From Crotalaria pallida (Eukaryota > Streptophyta > Magnoliopsida > Fabales > Fabaceae): a stretch of DNA of 64,000 nucleotides. The first letter of the stretch is position 1. Every line of letters starts with the position of its first letter. Positions 34,301-44,263 of the stretch are shown piece after piece. The notes below the pieces were generated by a model, which saw only the letters and a list, made by a program, of their open reading frames with translations, was not told the origin of the DNA and did not search any database. Where the stretch lies: assembly GCA_037953625.1 (NCBI GenBank), contig CM075652.1, forward strand, positions 10,932,501 through 10,996,500, given 5' to 3'. The position numbers and the translations under genes are program-made.

Positions 34301-36716
34301 ACCAACGAGCCATGAAATCCTTCCACGGAAAAGGCATCAGGATCATATGTATCTTCATTGTAACGGTATTGTGCTCGCTCCAAGAGGCTAAAGATTATGC
34401 TATCCTCCAGTCGAATTAAAGAATGTCTTATATGATCAAGGGTCAGGTTTTCGCTTACATCAATCCTTCTCTTTGTTGGCACTGATCTACACAAAAGAAA
34501 AAAAGGTAATTTTAAAATTTTAAAAAGAATGTCTCTGTGAATCAGCATGAATGAATATCCACAAAATGTTTGGTATGTACAACAGTAAAATTATTAATAA
34601 TCCAAGAAACGATGAATGAAGCAGTTAAAAGACTGACTACTATGGAAACACTTTTGCAGATATCGGGTCTGTCTCCGAGCATCTGCCCGTATATCTGCAA
34701 AATGCTGGGCAAGTACAACAGGAGAATTATAAAGAAATTCAAGAAACAATAAAGTTCTAGGATTCCATTGTTCATTTAGTGTACTGCCTTAATTGGCAAA
34801 CTGAGCATCTAAGGAAGAAGCAAATCATAAAGAGTTATAACCTAAGCACTGTAGCTACATACATTGGGACCACTGTGTTAAAAAATAAGAAAAACAAATA
34901 CTATAGTTTTAAGTTGCATTAACTGCAACTGTCCCCCCTTGGCTGCATATCTGCAATTTTTGTAATTGCAATGCAAACGCAGTTTAAAGCAACCCTGTTA
35001 ATGTTTCTGATCAATTATATTAAACCAGCACAAATGCATGGTCCGATTCCTCTGTTCTAATCCATCAATTTCCATTGAGACTGGGGACTTTATGATCTTA
35101 AAGGTTAGAGCACAATGGAGCAATGAAAGTTGGTGATTTATTCTAAAAACTATTGCAAATATATGTACTCAAGTCCTCATAAAAAACCTGAAATTATGAC
35201 AGCCTACAATTGCATAGACAATAAATCAGAATTAAATAAAATCAAAAGCTTTGAGAACATACAACTGAATTGAACTTTTGAGAAACCCAAAATACAAACT
35301 CAAATGTAGTACTCAGCCAAACGAAGTTGAACGAGCCTGAATAGAAATGTTGCCCGTTTTGAGAAAAACTGAATTATGGTTGAAGGAAAAGAAAGTTGTG
35401 TGTTTTGTGAGATCAAAAGCACAACTGCCTCTTGAAGAATGAGATAACCAGCTAGGTGCAGCTGAAAAGGTAGCCCTTAAAAGTTTGGCCTCCATTGGAA
35501 AGAGAAGAAGAAAGAGAAAAATGAATGGTAATGTGAAATTAAGAAAGCTTGAAGTATGAACTAAGAGGGTGGAAGAAGACAGGAAAAAGGTGTTTGGAGG
35601 TTGAGTGGGTGAGGATTGAATGAAACAATTAAAATACTGACAAGTACAGAAGAAGTTTCGCGGAATAAACTCGGCTTGAATATCCGAAAAACAGTGGGTA
35701 AGTTCAACAGGAAAATTATACATGATTCAAGAAACACTGAAGTTCTAGGATACCAATGGTCATATATTCATATACTAGCAATGCCTTAATTTTGTATTTT
35801 TGCATTAATCGGTGACGTTATTTATAACTTAAGCACTATAGTATAGCTACCTACATTTGGAAAGAATTAAAAAATCTTGACAATAACTATCGTGTTAAGA
35901 AAATAAGAAAAAAATCATATGGACGTAAGTTGCACTCCGCAACCACATCGCCACTACAATTGATCCCACATTGGTCGCATAATCTTGCAATTGTCTGCAA
36001 TTTTTGTAAAATTCACAACATGACCACAATTTAATACAACATTGTTCATACCAATGTGTGTCGATGCAAGTGAAATTAGGTCATTAAAGCATGTGGTCCC
36101 AGGCTCGATATCTAGATTCATGTACCCGTAAAAAAACACTACTGATATGGGTCCCCCGCTTTGGCACCTTGACCGCACCTCTAGTGATTAGTCTCTCACC
36201 AATACTCAGCGAGATCACATAATAATACACCAATCACAAATAAAAAATCACATGTTCTGTAACGACATGTCAACCAAAAGCTACCTAGGATTTTAAAGGT
36301 TGTAAGAAAACCAAAACCAAAATTAAATCCCGTGCAAGCTAACTAGTTGCTGATTCAATAAACAATTGCATATGCCAAATTATCATAATCATAATAAAAA
36401 TAATAGCAGAAATAATGACACCCTACTATAAATGAAGAGACAATTAGATACACAAAATCCAATAAAAAAAGCAATCTTTGAGCACATAAAGTTAATATTA
36501 ATTTGTGAGAATCCCAAAAATGGAAAAATCTACTCACCCAGTTGAAGCTGAAGCAGCAGCTGCATGTGGCTGAAGAGAAAGTTTGCATCTTTTAGGAAAA
36601 TAACAAGTGGGGTTGGAAGGAAAGCGTTTAGAGGGACTAAAAGCATTTGCAGAATGAGGTAAACGACAAGGTGATGGTGTAGCAGAAATGGTAAGTCTTA
36701 AAAGTTTGGCCTCCAT
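31384..36716 (-). CDS. CM1: Chorismate mutase, plastid type, copy B (6 exons, distal first exon)
   Basis: Proposed exons: 36716-36538, 34486-34261, 34132-34046, 33293-33150, 32053-31961, 31620-31384 (321 aa). Exons 2-6 match copy A exon for exon with identical lengths apart from three residues at the C-terminus. For exon 1 I chose 36716-36538 (MEAKLLRLTISATPSPCRL...) because it ends in a perfect GG|GTGAGT donor in the right phase. The nearer candidate at 35495-35317 has CT where the donor GT should be. The transit-peptide-like N-terminus is Ser/Pro-rich. Key motifs are kept: SLIRLEDSIIFSLLERAQYR, GDDGNCGSTAVCDTM, SKRIHYGKFVAEAKF, PLTKEVQVAYLLRKLD. The fused tandem arrangement with copy A (offset 6.41 kb) shows a segmental duplication. 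Transcripts would be needed to prove the exon 1 choice. Confidence 0.88.
32371..32531 (-). mobile_element. Au-type SINE in intron 5 side of chorismate mutase B
   Basis: Read on the minus strand it starts GGGCGAGCCTTGGCGCAACG (A-box region), carries a B box (GGGTTCAAATCC) followed by TGGAAACAGCCTCTC, then GGTAAGGCTGTGTACA, and ends near CCTTGGGCCACC with a T-rich tail. This order is diagnostic of the plant Au SINE family. It lies between exons 5 and 4. The equivalent intron of copy A lacks it. Confidence 0.85.
32711..33048. repeat. 169-bp tandem duplication in chorismate mutase B intron
   Basis: Two almost identical direct copies (starting TTTGTTACTGTTTCAGAAAC at 32711 and 32880) are offset by 169 bp. 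The near-identity implies a recent duplication or an assembly artefact. Confidence 0.9.
33270..33745. repeat. 240-bp tandem duplication spanning the exon 4 acceptor of chorismate mutase B
   Basis: GAATTGGCAATAGGGTGCAA occurs at 33271 and 33511, and the following DNA stays nearly identical for one 240-bp period. The repeat includes the first 20-odd bases of exon 4 and its TAG acceptor, so a duplicate acceptor lies 240 bp upstream in the transcript. Confidence 0.9.
35317..35495 (-). pseudogene. Proximal first exon of chorismate mutase B, splice donor lost
   Basis: MEAKLLRATFSAAPSWLSHS... is homologous to the working exon 1 of copy A (MEAKLLTATYLATPF...), with an intact reading frame of 59 codons plus two bases. 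At the exon end the donor dinucleotide is CT (35316-35315) where copy A has GT. The next GT, four bases on, would include an in-frame TGA. It is therefore unlikely to be a usable coding exon. Confidence 0.7.
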
Positions 36717-37097
36717 AGGAGAGGAGAGAGAAAGAAAGAGAGGGAATGAATTGAATTGTGAAGGGAAATTGAGAAAGAGTTGAGGTTATGAGAGAGAGAT
36801 TGAGGTAAGAGGGTTGGTGGCAATGGTATTGGTGGGTGAGTTAGCGTGTGCGTGTGGTGTGTGAGATGGTAAGTTGTTGGTTCAAAGTTGAAATGAAAGA
36901 GGAGGTAGGTGTACGTTGAAGGAGTGAACTAGAACCACTGTGATGTCGTCGCATGTGTGTGTGAGTGCGCCCACCAAACACCATAAAATAAGGAGTAAAC
37001 TATGCTCTTCGTCCCAACTTTGAATAAGTCTATTACTCTACCTACTTTCGTTACTCAAAATATCTAAACGTTCTTCACCAATAAATATATATATATA
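36717..37097. other. Upstream region of chorismate mutase B
   Basis: It begins with a purine-rich 5' UTR-like stretch (GAGAGAGAAAGAAAGAG) and GTGTG-rich DNA, then a palindrome-derived fragment near 36995-37080. A TATA box is not clear. The Helitron starts directly after. Confidence 0.35.
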
Positions 37098-38531
37098 CTA
37101 GTTCTTACCCCGTGCAATGCACGGGTTGTTGATATTAAATTTTTTTATATTAAATATTTTAAATTAAAGATTATTATTATTTTCATTATAAAGTAAAGAT
37201 TTTTATTAAACAATAAAAAAATAATTATAAAAAAAGGATTATTCAATATACTTTATTATGATAAATCAAAAATTATTATTATTATTTTGATTTTTTTTGT
37301 TTGATGGTATTATGAGAATAATTAATGATAAATCATAATATCCCTTATTTCATTGGACATGAATTCATTGGAAGATAATGACAGTTCGTTTTTTAATATT
37401 ATATTTATTTATGTATAGATCAATATTAAATTAACGTATTCCTTATTTTAATATCGATAATTAGCATGTTTTATTAATTAGAGTGGAATCAAAATTAAAC
37501 TTTTTTATTTTTATCCTGTGCAATGCACGGATTATTAATATTAATAAAATATTTTAAAGTAAAGATTATTATTAAACAACAATAAAAAATGAGCTTGTTG
37601 AAAAATTTTGTACTTCCTTATAAATAAAAAATAACATTTTTTTTCCTGAGATTTTCCTTCTTTATTCAATGGATAAATTAACAATTTTTTACATGATTAT
37701 TAACTTTATTATGATGAATCAAAAATAAATAAGAATTAGATATTCCTTATTTATTTAATAGATAAATTAATATTTTTATATGCTTATCAACTTTATTATG
37801 ATAATTAAAAACAAATCAAAATTAAATATTTTGATCTCTTTTGTTTAATGGTATTATGAGAAAATTTAAGGATAAATTGGAATATCCACTATTTCATATA
37901 ACATGAAGACAACATTGAAATTGTTATTTTTGACTATCTTGGTTAACACATTGCATTTTATTATGAATATAATGTTGGCTCCTTTTTTTATATATATTTA
38001 ATATTATATTTGTCTAAGTATAGATGACTATTAAATTAATGTATTCCTTATTTAGTTGATCGATGAATTAACACGTTTTATCATGATAATATGATTAATT
38101 ATTAGAGTGAAATGAAAATTAAATTTTTTTTATATTTTTTTGTTTGATGACATTATGAGTAGATTTAAAGATAAATCAAAATATTTTCTATTGCATAAGA
38201 CATGATAATTTAGCATATTTTAAATATAATTATCACATCTAATATGAAAAATTATACATAATTAAACCAAAATTATAAATTCTGTTTTTTTTTGTTGGAT
38301 AATATTATAAGATATATCTTATATTTATTTGATGGATAAATTAATATATTTTTACCATTATTATTTTTTTAATATAACTATCACATTTATTATTATTATT
38401 ATTTATATTTAAATATTTTGATCTTTTTCATCATTTATCTTATCTCATGACAAAAACGAAAAAAATCATAAATAAATCGAAAAACATTGTTTCTTCAAAC
38501 AGACAAAAGACTCACCAAAATTATTTCTCAC

Positions 38532-38730
38532 CGGAATGCGATCAAGATATTTCTTCCTAATCCTACGAGAGCCCTTCTCTTCTTTGAAAAGAGAAAAAGA
38601 TAATTATTTGCATATTCTTTCAACAAAGAATAATCAAAGTAAGTATGTATAACAACTTATCAAAATTTCACAAAAAAAAAAATAACTTACCAAAGTCATG
38701 CTCTTGTTTGAAGTAACTCATTGCTGTCAT
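38532..38730 (-). pseudogene. ATG8: Captured ATG8 (autophagy ubiquitin-like) gene fragment
   Basis: Exon 1 is 38730-38691 (MTAMSYFKQEHDF plus one base, donor GTAAG). Exon 2 is 38581-38532 after a TTCAAAG acceptor (EEKGSRRIRKKYLDRIP, followed by GTGAG). Together they match the N-terminal helices of plant ATG8 (FKQEHDFEKR...ARIREKYPDRIPV), with small changes and a missing residue or two near the start of exon 2. A CAG acceptor just upstream of the ATG suggests the 5' UTR intron was captured too. ATG8 is the lipid-conjugated protein of autophagosome membranes. The rest of the gene, including the C-terminal glycine, is absent. Confidence 0.72.
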
Positions 38731-38752
38731 TTTTCCTGAAATTAGCATTAAG

Positions 38753-38950
38753 CAAAAGTCAATTAAAAGTATAACAAAATATGCATCATCTAATAAGTAA
38801 TTCATCAAACACTCAAAAATCAAAATTAAGAGCTCTAAGTAAAGGAATAAACAAAAGTCAATTAAAAGTATAACAAAATATGCATCATCTAATAAGTAAT
38901 TCATCAAACACTCAAAAATCAAAATTAAGAGCTTTAAGTAGAGGAATGAG
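38753..38950. repeat. 99-bp tandem duplication inside the Helitron
   Basis: CAAAAGTCAATTAAAAGTAT starts at 38753 and again at 38852, with the rest of each unit almost identical. It falls in the presumed 5' UTR intron of the captured ATG8 fragment. The repeated peptide it encodes on the minus strand is not taken as a gene. Confidence 0.92.
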
Positions 38951-39566
38951 GGAAAAAATAAAAATAAAAGAGAGAATTTGGAGAAGAGAATTCTTAGAAT
39001 TAGATAGAACTTTAAAAATTGAGTGGGAGAGCCTATTATATATATATATATATATATAGTGATTTTTTAATATTTTTTAAATATTTTTGTTGAGGATAAT
39101 GATTTGTTCAATAAATTGAGGATAATGATTTCACATATTATATAAACTTAAATAATTAATTTAATTTCAAATTGTAATTTGGTTAATGATTACTATTATA
39201 AATTTTTTAATATTTTTGTTGAGGATAATGATTACTTTTTTTTTTAACAAATCGAGGATAATGATTTCACGTACAGACAATGATTAAATAAATTTGTGAT
39301 TTTTTAATATTTTTTTAAATACTTTTGTTGAAGACAATGATTACTTTTTTTTCCAAAAAATAATTGAGGATAATAATTTTACATACATATAATGATTAAA
39401 TAAATTTAAATAATTTATTTAATTTTAAATTGTAATTTTGATTAGAGATAATGATTATCTACCTACAAACTCTCTGGTGCGAGGAAAGCTTCACAGGCAA
39501 AAGTGGTGCCTCGAAAATTTCTCCGACAAACGTGGTGCCTCGAAAAGGGATCCTTTTATATATAGA

Positions 39567-41008
39567 TAGTAGATAAACTTTTAAATATTAAAGAAGTCTC
39601 TATAAATATTAGTAGTAACTTTTTTTTTTAATATAGTTCTTTTTTTTTAAACTTTTTCATTTTATTTGGATTTTGATCTCTACCATGATATTGTTAAGGA
39701 TAAAACGAATAATTGAAAAAGTATCATACTAAGTTACTAAGGTAAATAACTTTTGTCGATTCTGTCAATTCCAAGAATAATTGTGTGATTAACTTTGTTA
39801 GAGACACTCTTCAAAAAAAAAAAAACTTTGTTAGAGACGAAAACGACGGATGCATGTAAATTTGATAATGAAAGTGGAACTTTACTCATAAACGAAAGGT
39901 TGTTATTAACATATGATTTAAATGGTTTGTTTAAGCTTAGAAAAATGGATTTGGCTATATATTGCTTTTAGGATAATGTTTAAAAAAAATCTAAATATGT
40001 TAAATAAATATTGAAAAACTATGAATTTGACTCTTAACACTTGAAATACATCATTATCTAGATTAATTTTCCACTTTTATTTTCTTATGCATTATCTTTA
40101 GAGCAATGTATAACAAATACCTAGCAAAATAAACGGGTCATTACTCACAAGGTTCAAAATAGTTGGCAAATAATTTAGTTTTTTTTAGCATTTATCAACA
40201 TAGGCAAAACCCATATAGTATTTTTTTTTTTTTTTACGCTGGGAAAGTTATTAATCTTCGAGCTATTGAATAGTTTCTCTAAATTATAAAGAATTGTATC
40301 TAATTTTGGTTATAAATTTGTTGATCCTCAAATGAGGGTCTCATTACCAAATATTTAACTAAATTTACAATATCATGTACTAAAAGAATGTGAGGTAAAA
40401 TATTAAATAAAAATAATTTAAGGTAAAATAAAAGTTAATAGAATTTAAATTTTGCTTAATTATCTACTTTTTCCTACTCGAATTTAAATAATTGAAAGAT
40501 TTGAACTATCTTAATCCTTATAGATGATCACAATTAAAATGTAAAATTTGTAAATGTAAAATTTGTGGTGGGGGATTGTGAGACTAACATTAATTGCAAG
40601 GTAAGGGGTGTTTAGCTTAGGGAAAATTCTTAGATCTACACCATTGAATCAAATTCGGGCGATTTCGATTTTGATCTTAACAAATTAAATTTCAAGACAA
40701 ATTAGTATCTAAATCATTCAATTTTTATTCAATGGAGCAAGTCGCTCAATGTCACGGTGTTGGAATTCTAGGGCGCCCACTTTTGGAAGGGTTTTGGAAT
40801 TGAATGGAAATGTAAAAGGAAGATTACCTTCACATTTTTTGGATAATTGAACGCTTACCTTAGAAAAGGATAAGAACTACATTTCCATTGTTTGATTAGG
40901 GATGGCATAAAGGGACGGTGTGCAGGTAGTGCAGGCCATTGACAAACACTTGTAGTCAAATTACATATTACAAGCGAATAACTTGGAGCAGCATTGACTA
41001 AAAGTTCC
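39567..41008. other. AT-rich intergenic DNA
   Basis: Nothing recognisable apart from homopolymer T runs (e.g. 40220-40235). The right end, from about 40,800, is probably the 3' UTR of the ankyrin gene. Confidence 0.4.
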
Positions 41009-44000
41009 CTATGTAGAAACCATTGCACTGCGAAGTTCAACTAGTGCCACTGCTTCATTAATCGCGTCCATCACTTCTAGCTTTTCCCTACTCACAGCTT
41101 CATCCATTGGAGTCCTCTCGTGACTGAAAAAAATGCATTTGTTAAAATCAACGCAATGTAAGAAACTGACCCATTTTAAAATGCTTCTTACTCAAGCAAA
41201 ATAGCAGACCTATTTAAAGCACTAACATCAGCTCCAGCCATTATTAATTTCTTCACAACCTGAAAGAAATTGTATGTTAAAGAAAACCATGACCTGTAAA
41301 ATAATAAGGGATGTCCTTAGATGAATGTAGTATTTAGTATTTACCTCAACATGGCCATTGAGACAAGCCCAATGAAGAGGTGTGTTCTTTTCCTCATTTG
41401 GTGCATTAAGATCCTGTTCATACAAAGACAAGCTTTAAAATCTTTATGCTATGTATGAAGTTTTCACAACAATGTTATTTATGCACCTGCGTTGCACAAC
41501 TTTCTATCACAACAAATAAATTTATCTCTATCTCTCACTTTTCATCTTTTATCCTTATACAAATCCAAAAAAAAAAAAAAACGTCATAAAATCAAAGGAA
41601 CGAGGTGTGGCACACCTGGCTAGGGACTTTGTCCTCGGTCCGTAAGGACACGAGTTCGAATCCCACCTCGGCGGTATGAGCCTGTCGCTCCTTCGGGAGT
41701 GGTTGACCTCCTCCAGACAGTTTGTAGGCTATGACCTGGAGGCGGGGTTGCCCATCAGAGTTGTCAATGTGCGGCAATGACGGTGGGATTTCCCTCGTAG
41801 AAAAAAAAAAAAAACCACCTTCCATTGTCCCACTCTAGTAATAAACAAATGTTTTGGTGAAATGGTCAACTGACATAGTACCACCTAAAGTGAATTTCCA
41901 TCTTCTTCTCAGCTTGGATACACTTGTCCCTAGTCTTTTCTTTTCTTGTATGTTCTCTCATGACATATACCTCAGCTTTAGTCTTGCTACCCAAATGTTT
42001 TTAAGAGCTAACGTAACTGTTGCTCTCATCAATAGCTCGGATGTAAACATAATTTTTCAAGCAAAGAAGAGATGGTAGCTAGATAAATGCTATAGCAACA
42101 TGTAATAAAGTAGAGACCTTCAAATCAATAGAAGATAGATTCTTCGATGTTACCCAGTTGGAAAAGTGATATTTTTCTGGTTTATAAAGGATGGACAGTA
42201 TGGATTTACTAACATACTAAAGAAAAGTTTATGCAAGAGTAGAACAGCAACAAAGTCATTTCCCAATAGGTGGGGTTGGCTGCACATATTGAATGACACC
42301 ATTTTGTTCTATCATAAACCATGTAGTACTGTAAAATAGAGTAAAAATATAAAAATTATAAGAAAGCTAATAATGTCCTATGAAGTGGAACCTTTATGTA
42401 AAAGTTCTCCAGTTTCTCCCACACCAAAAGCCTACAAAAGGTATGAAGTATGAACTATGGTTTGAGTGTTAGGAAACACAAGGTAATTTAATAATTAGAG
42501 TCCACGGAGTTCAGGTAGATATTGAAATCACACAAAAACATTCCTTTTATTCGGACAATTCAATTTATTAAATCATCTGGTATTGCATGTAAAACCTGAT
42601 GAAATCTTGCACAAAAAATGACAAGTCAACATCTAATATAAAGTGAAAGCATGAAAGTACCCAAATGAAAAAAGGTGGTAAAGAAATCGGACAGATGACT
42701 TCTCTAATTTTGATAATCGATCAATAACTTATTTTATTTATACGTAAAATAGTCAACAAACGGCTTATACAAAGCATAAAGATATAAAGCGAAAATAAGA
42801 AGATATATTTGTGAAAAGGCCACTCACCACTCCTTTACTGATTAAATACTCAACAATGTCAATATGTCCATTAGCTGCAGCCATATGAAGAGCTACATGC
42901 ATACATTAGATGAATAAAGTCAAGGACGTATAAAAACATATAGTGGATCATGAGAAAAAGTTATCTTCTACTTCAAAAACTTAGTGCCAGCGGTTTGCAT
43001 CTTAATTTTCTTCCCTCTAATTTCTAAATGAAAGCTCACTCGTTCAATCAGCAAGACCCTAACAAAAAGGGCACTTTCCCTACAAGCCCCTACATCTCGG
43101 GATCTCATTAATGACAAGCTTAAAGCTTTAGAATCAAAATGTGTAACCTACATCTACCTTACCATCTCTATAGCATCATGATTTTAAGCAGAGGGTTATA
43201 CTGAAAGTACTCATTTCCATGATATAAGCCCCTCTTAGGAAACTTTTTACTGTTCTATTTATAAGTCCTTTATCCAACTCCCAATGGCATTAGTTACTAA
43301 TTTCCACAAACACCAATATTTACTCATCACTTTTTAGAGCTCCAACAATAATTATAAGAATAGTTTTGAAAAAGTATATTAAAATTTCACATATCCAATG
43401 GCACTAAAAATATTACACATGCTTCCTTAATTCCCGTAAATTTCCTAGGAGGGGCTTATATTAAGGACCGGAGGGAGTACATCAAAATAAGTGTACTTTC
43501 TAGTAAGGAATCAAAAGTTACAAGAGCAAACTACCACCATTGTCCCTCATTTGTATGCACTCATCACTTACGTCCCTAAGCCATGACATTATCAAAAATA
43601 CACAATCATCTCCGGGATTGACAAAAGTTATTCATGTTAGTCCTCAACAAAAACTAGAGAGAATATGGTGTCGGGAACTAACGTAAATAACTTTTGCCGA
43701 TCTTTTAGATGATTATGCAATTCAATAATGCAAGGGACAAAATGACAAACGCATACAAAAGTGAGGGCAAAAGTAGTAATCTACCCAAAGTTATAACTCA
43801 ATAACCAAAATTCACCTTACCAGAGGACAGTGTTACTTCATAGCAAAGTGCAGTTTGATTTTACATAGTCAGCCTTAAGGTAATAATAAGGTCTAATTTG
43901 ATTAAGATTGAAATACATTCCTTATAAAACTAAATGTGCTCCCCCTAATAAGTTCTGCCTTGAATCATCAACTATACTTATAAACAACAACACTATCAAT

Positions 44001-44263
44001 CAAACCCACAAATAAAATTTAAAAAAAAAATGAAATTTTTTCGCTGAATCCTATATTCCTACCACTTATAAGAGTTAATTCCAAAAAAGTTGCATACCTG
44101 TCCTGCTCTGATCATCCTTGGAATCAAGAGGAACACCATTGGATGATAAGCTCACAACATCATCCATGTCACCATACCTTGCAGCTTCAAGCAAGGCTTC
44201 CACGTCCTCAGGGGTGGTCGAAGGCGTAGCCCCTGCTGTTTGGTTTGCCTTCACCGCACACAT
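41009..44263 (-). CDS. Small ankyrin-repeat protein (YAR1-like), 5 exons
   Basis: Exons: 44263-44098, 42892-42828, 41413-41345, 41259-41210, 41123-41009 (465 nt, 154 aa); every junction is GT-AG and in phase. After an N-terminal TPEDVEALLEAARYGDMDDV helix come ankyrin repeats: LDSKDDQSRTALHMAAANGH IDIVEYLIS, then LNAPNEEKNTPLHWACLNGH VEVVKKLIMAGADV, and a capping segment SHERTPMDEAVSREKLEVMD. The TALHMAAANGH and TPLHWACLNGH cores are textbook ankyrin motifs. Plant relatives are often annotated after a fission-yeast YAR1-like protein; yeast Yar1 is a chaperone of ribosomal protein S3. That function is only inferred here. The start ATG at 44263 opens the only frame joining exon 2. Introns hold a SINE and at least two MITEs. 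Confidence 0.88.
41601..41814 (+). mobile_element. tRNA-derived SINE in ankyrin gene intron 2
   Basis: Internal promoter boxes are visible: an A-box-like GTGTGGCACACCTGGC and a B box ACGAGTTCGAATCCCACC. A body with CTCCTTCGGGAGTGG follows and the copy ends in about 14 A. It lies antisense to the gene. No clear target duplication was found. Confidence 0.7.
43210..43477. mobile_element. Stowaway-like MITE in ankyrin gene intron 1
   Basis: TA (43208-43209) and TA (43478-43479) flank ends CTCATTTCCATGATATAAGC and the complement of GGACCGGAGGGAG. 'CTCCCTCCG' ends with a TA duplication define Stowaway (Tc1/mariner) MITEs; the left end is diverged. Inner arms (AAGCCCCTCTTAGGAAA / TTTCCTAGGAGGGGCTT) pair well. 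Confidence 0.65.
43524..43786. mobile_element. Foldback MITE with 10-bp duplication, ankyrin gene intron 1
   Basis: Ends GAGCAAACTACCACCATTGTCC and, complemented, GGGTAGATTACTACTTTTGCCC. Arms share ACGTAAATAACTTTTG-type words. The flanks are AAAGTTACAA (43514-43523) and AAAGTTATAA (43787-43796), a 9/10 match. It resembles the large foldback at 15653 in duplication length. Confidence 0.65.

Larger units (their letters stand above)
37098..39566 (-). mobile_element. Non-autonomous Helitron carrying an ATG8 fragment
   Basis: Read on the minus strand it begins TCTATATATAAAAGG (39566) and ends with an 18-nt hairpin, CCCGTGCATTGCACGGGG, then TAAGAA and CTAG (37101-37098). The flanking bases are A (39567) and T (37097), as expected for AT-targeted insertion without duplication. 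These are the three Helitron hallmarks: 5' TC, 3' CTRR and a hairpin about 10 bases before it. No Rep/helicase ORF is present, so it is non-autonomous. It holds two ATG8-like exons (38730-38532), a 99-bp tandem duplication (38753-38950), and several diverged internal repeats. A decayed second hairpin (CCTGTGCAATGCACGG) lies at 37517. Confidence 0.82.

Noticed and set aside
38668..38922. 84-codon minus ORF with a repeated IFECLMNYLLDDAYFV unit
   Set aside because: The repeat is the 99-bp intron duplication inside the Helitron; only its last part overlaps the ATG8-like exon.
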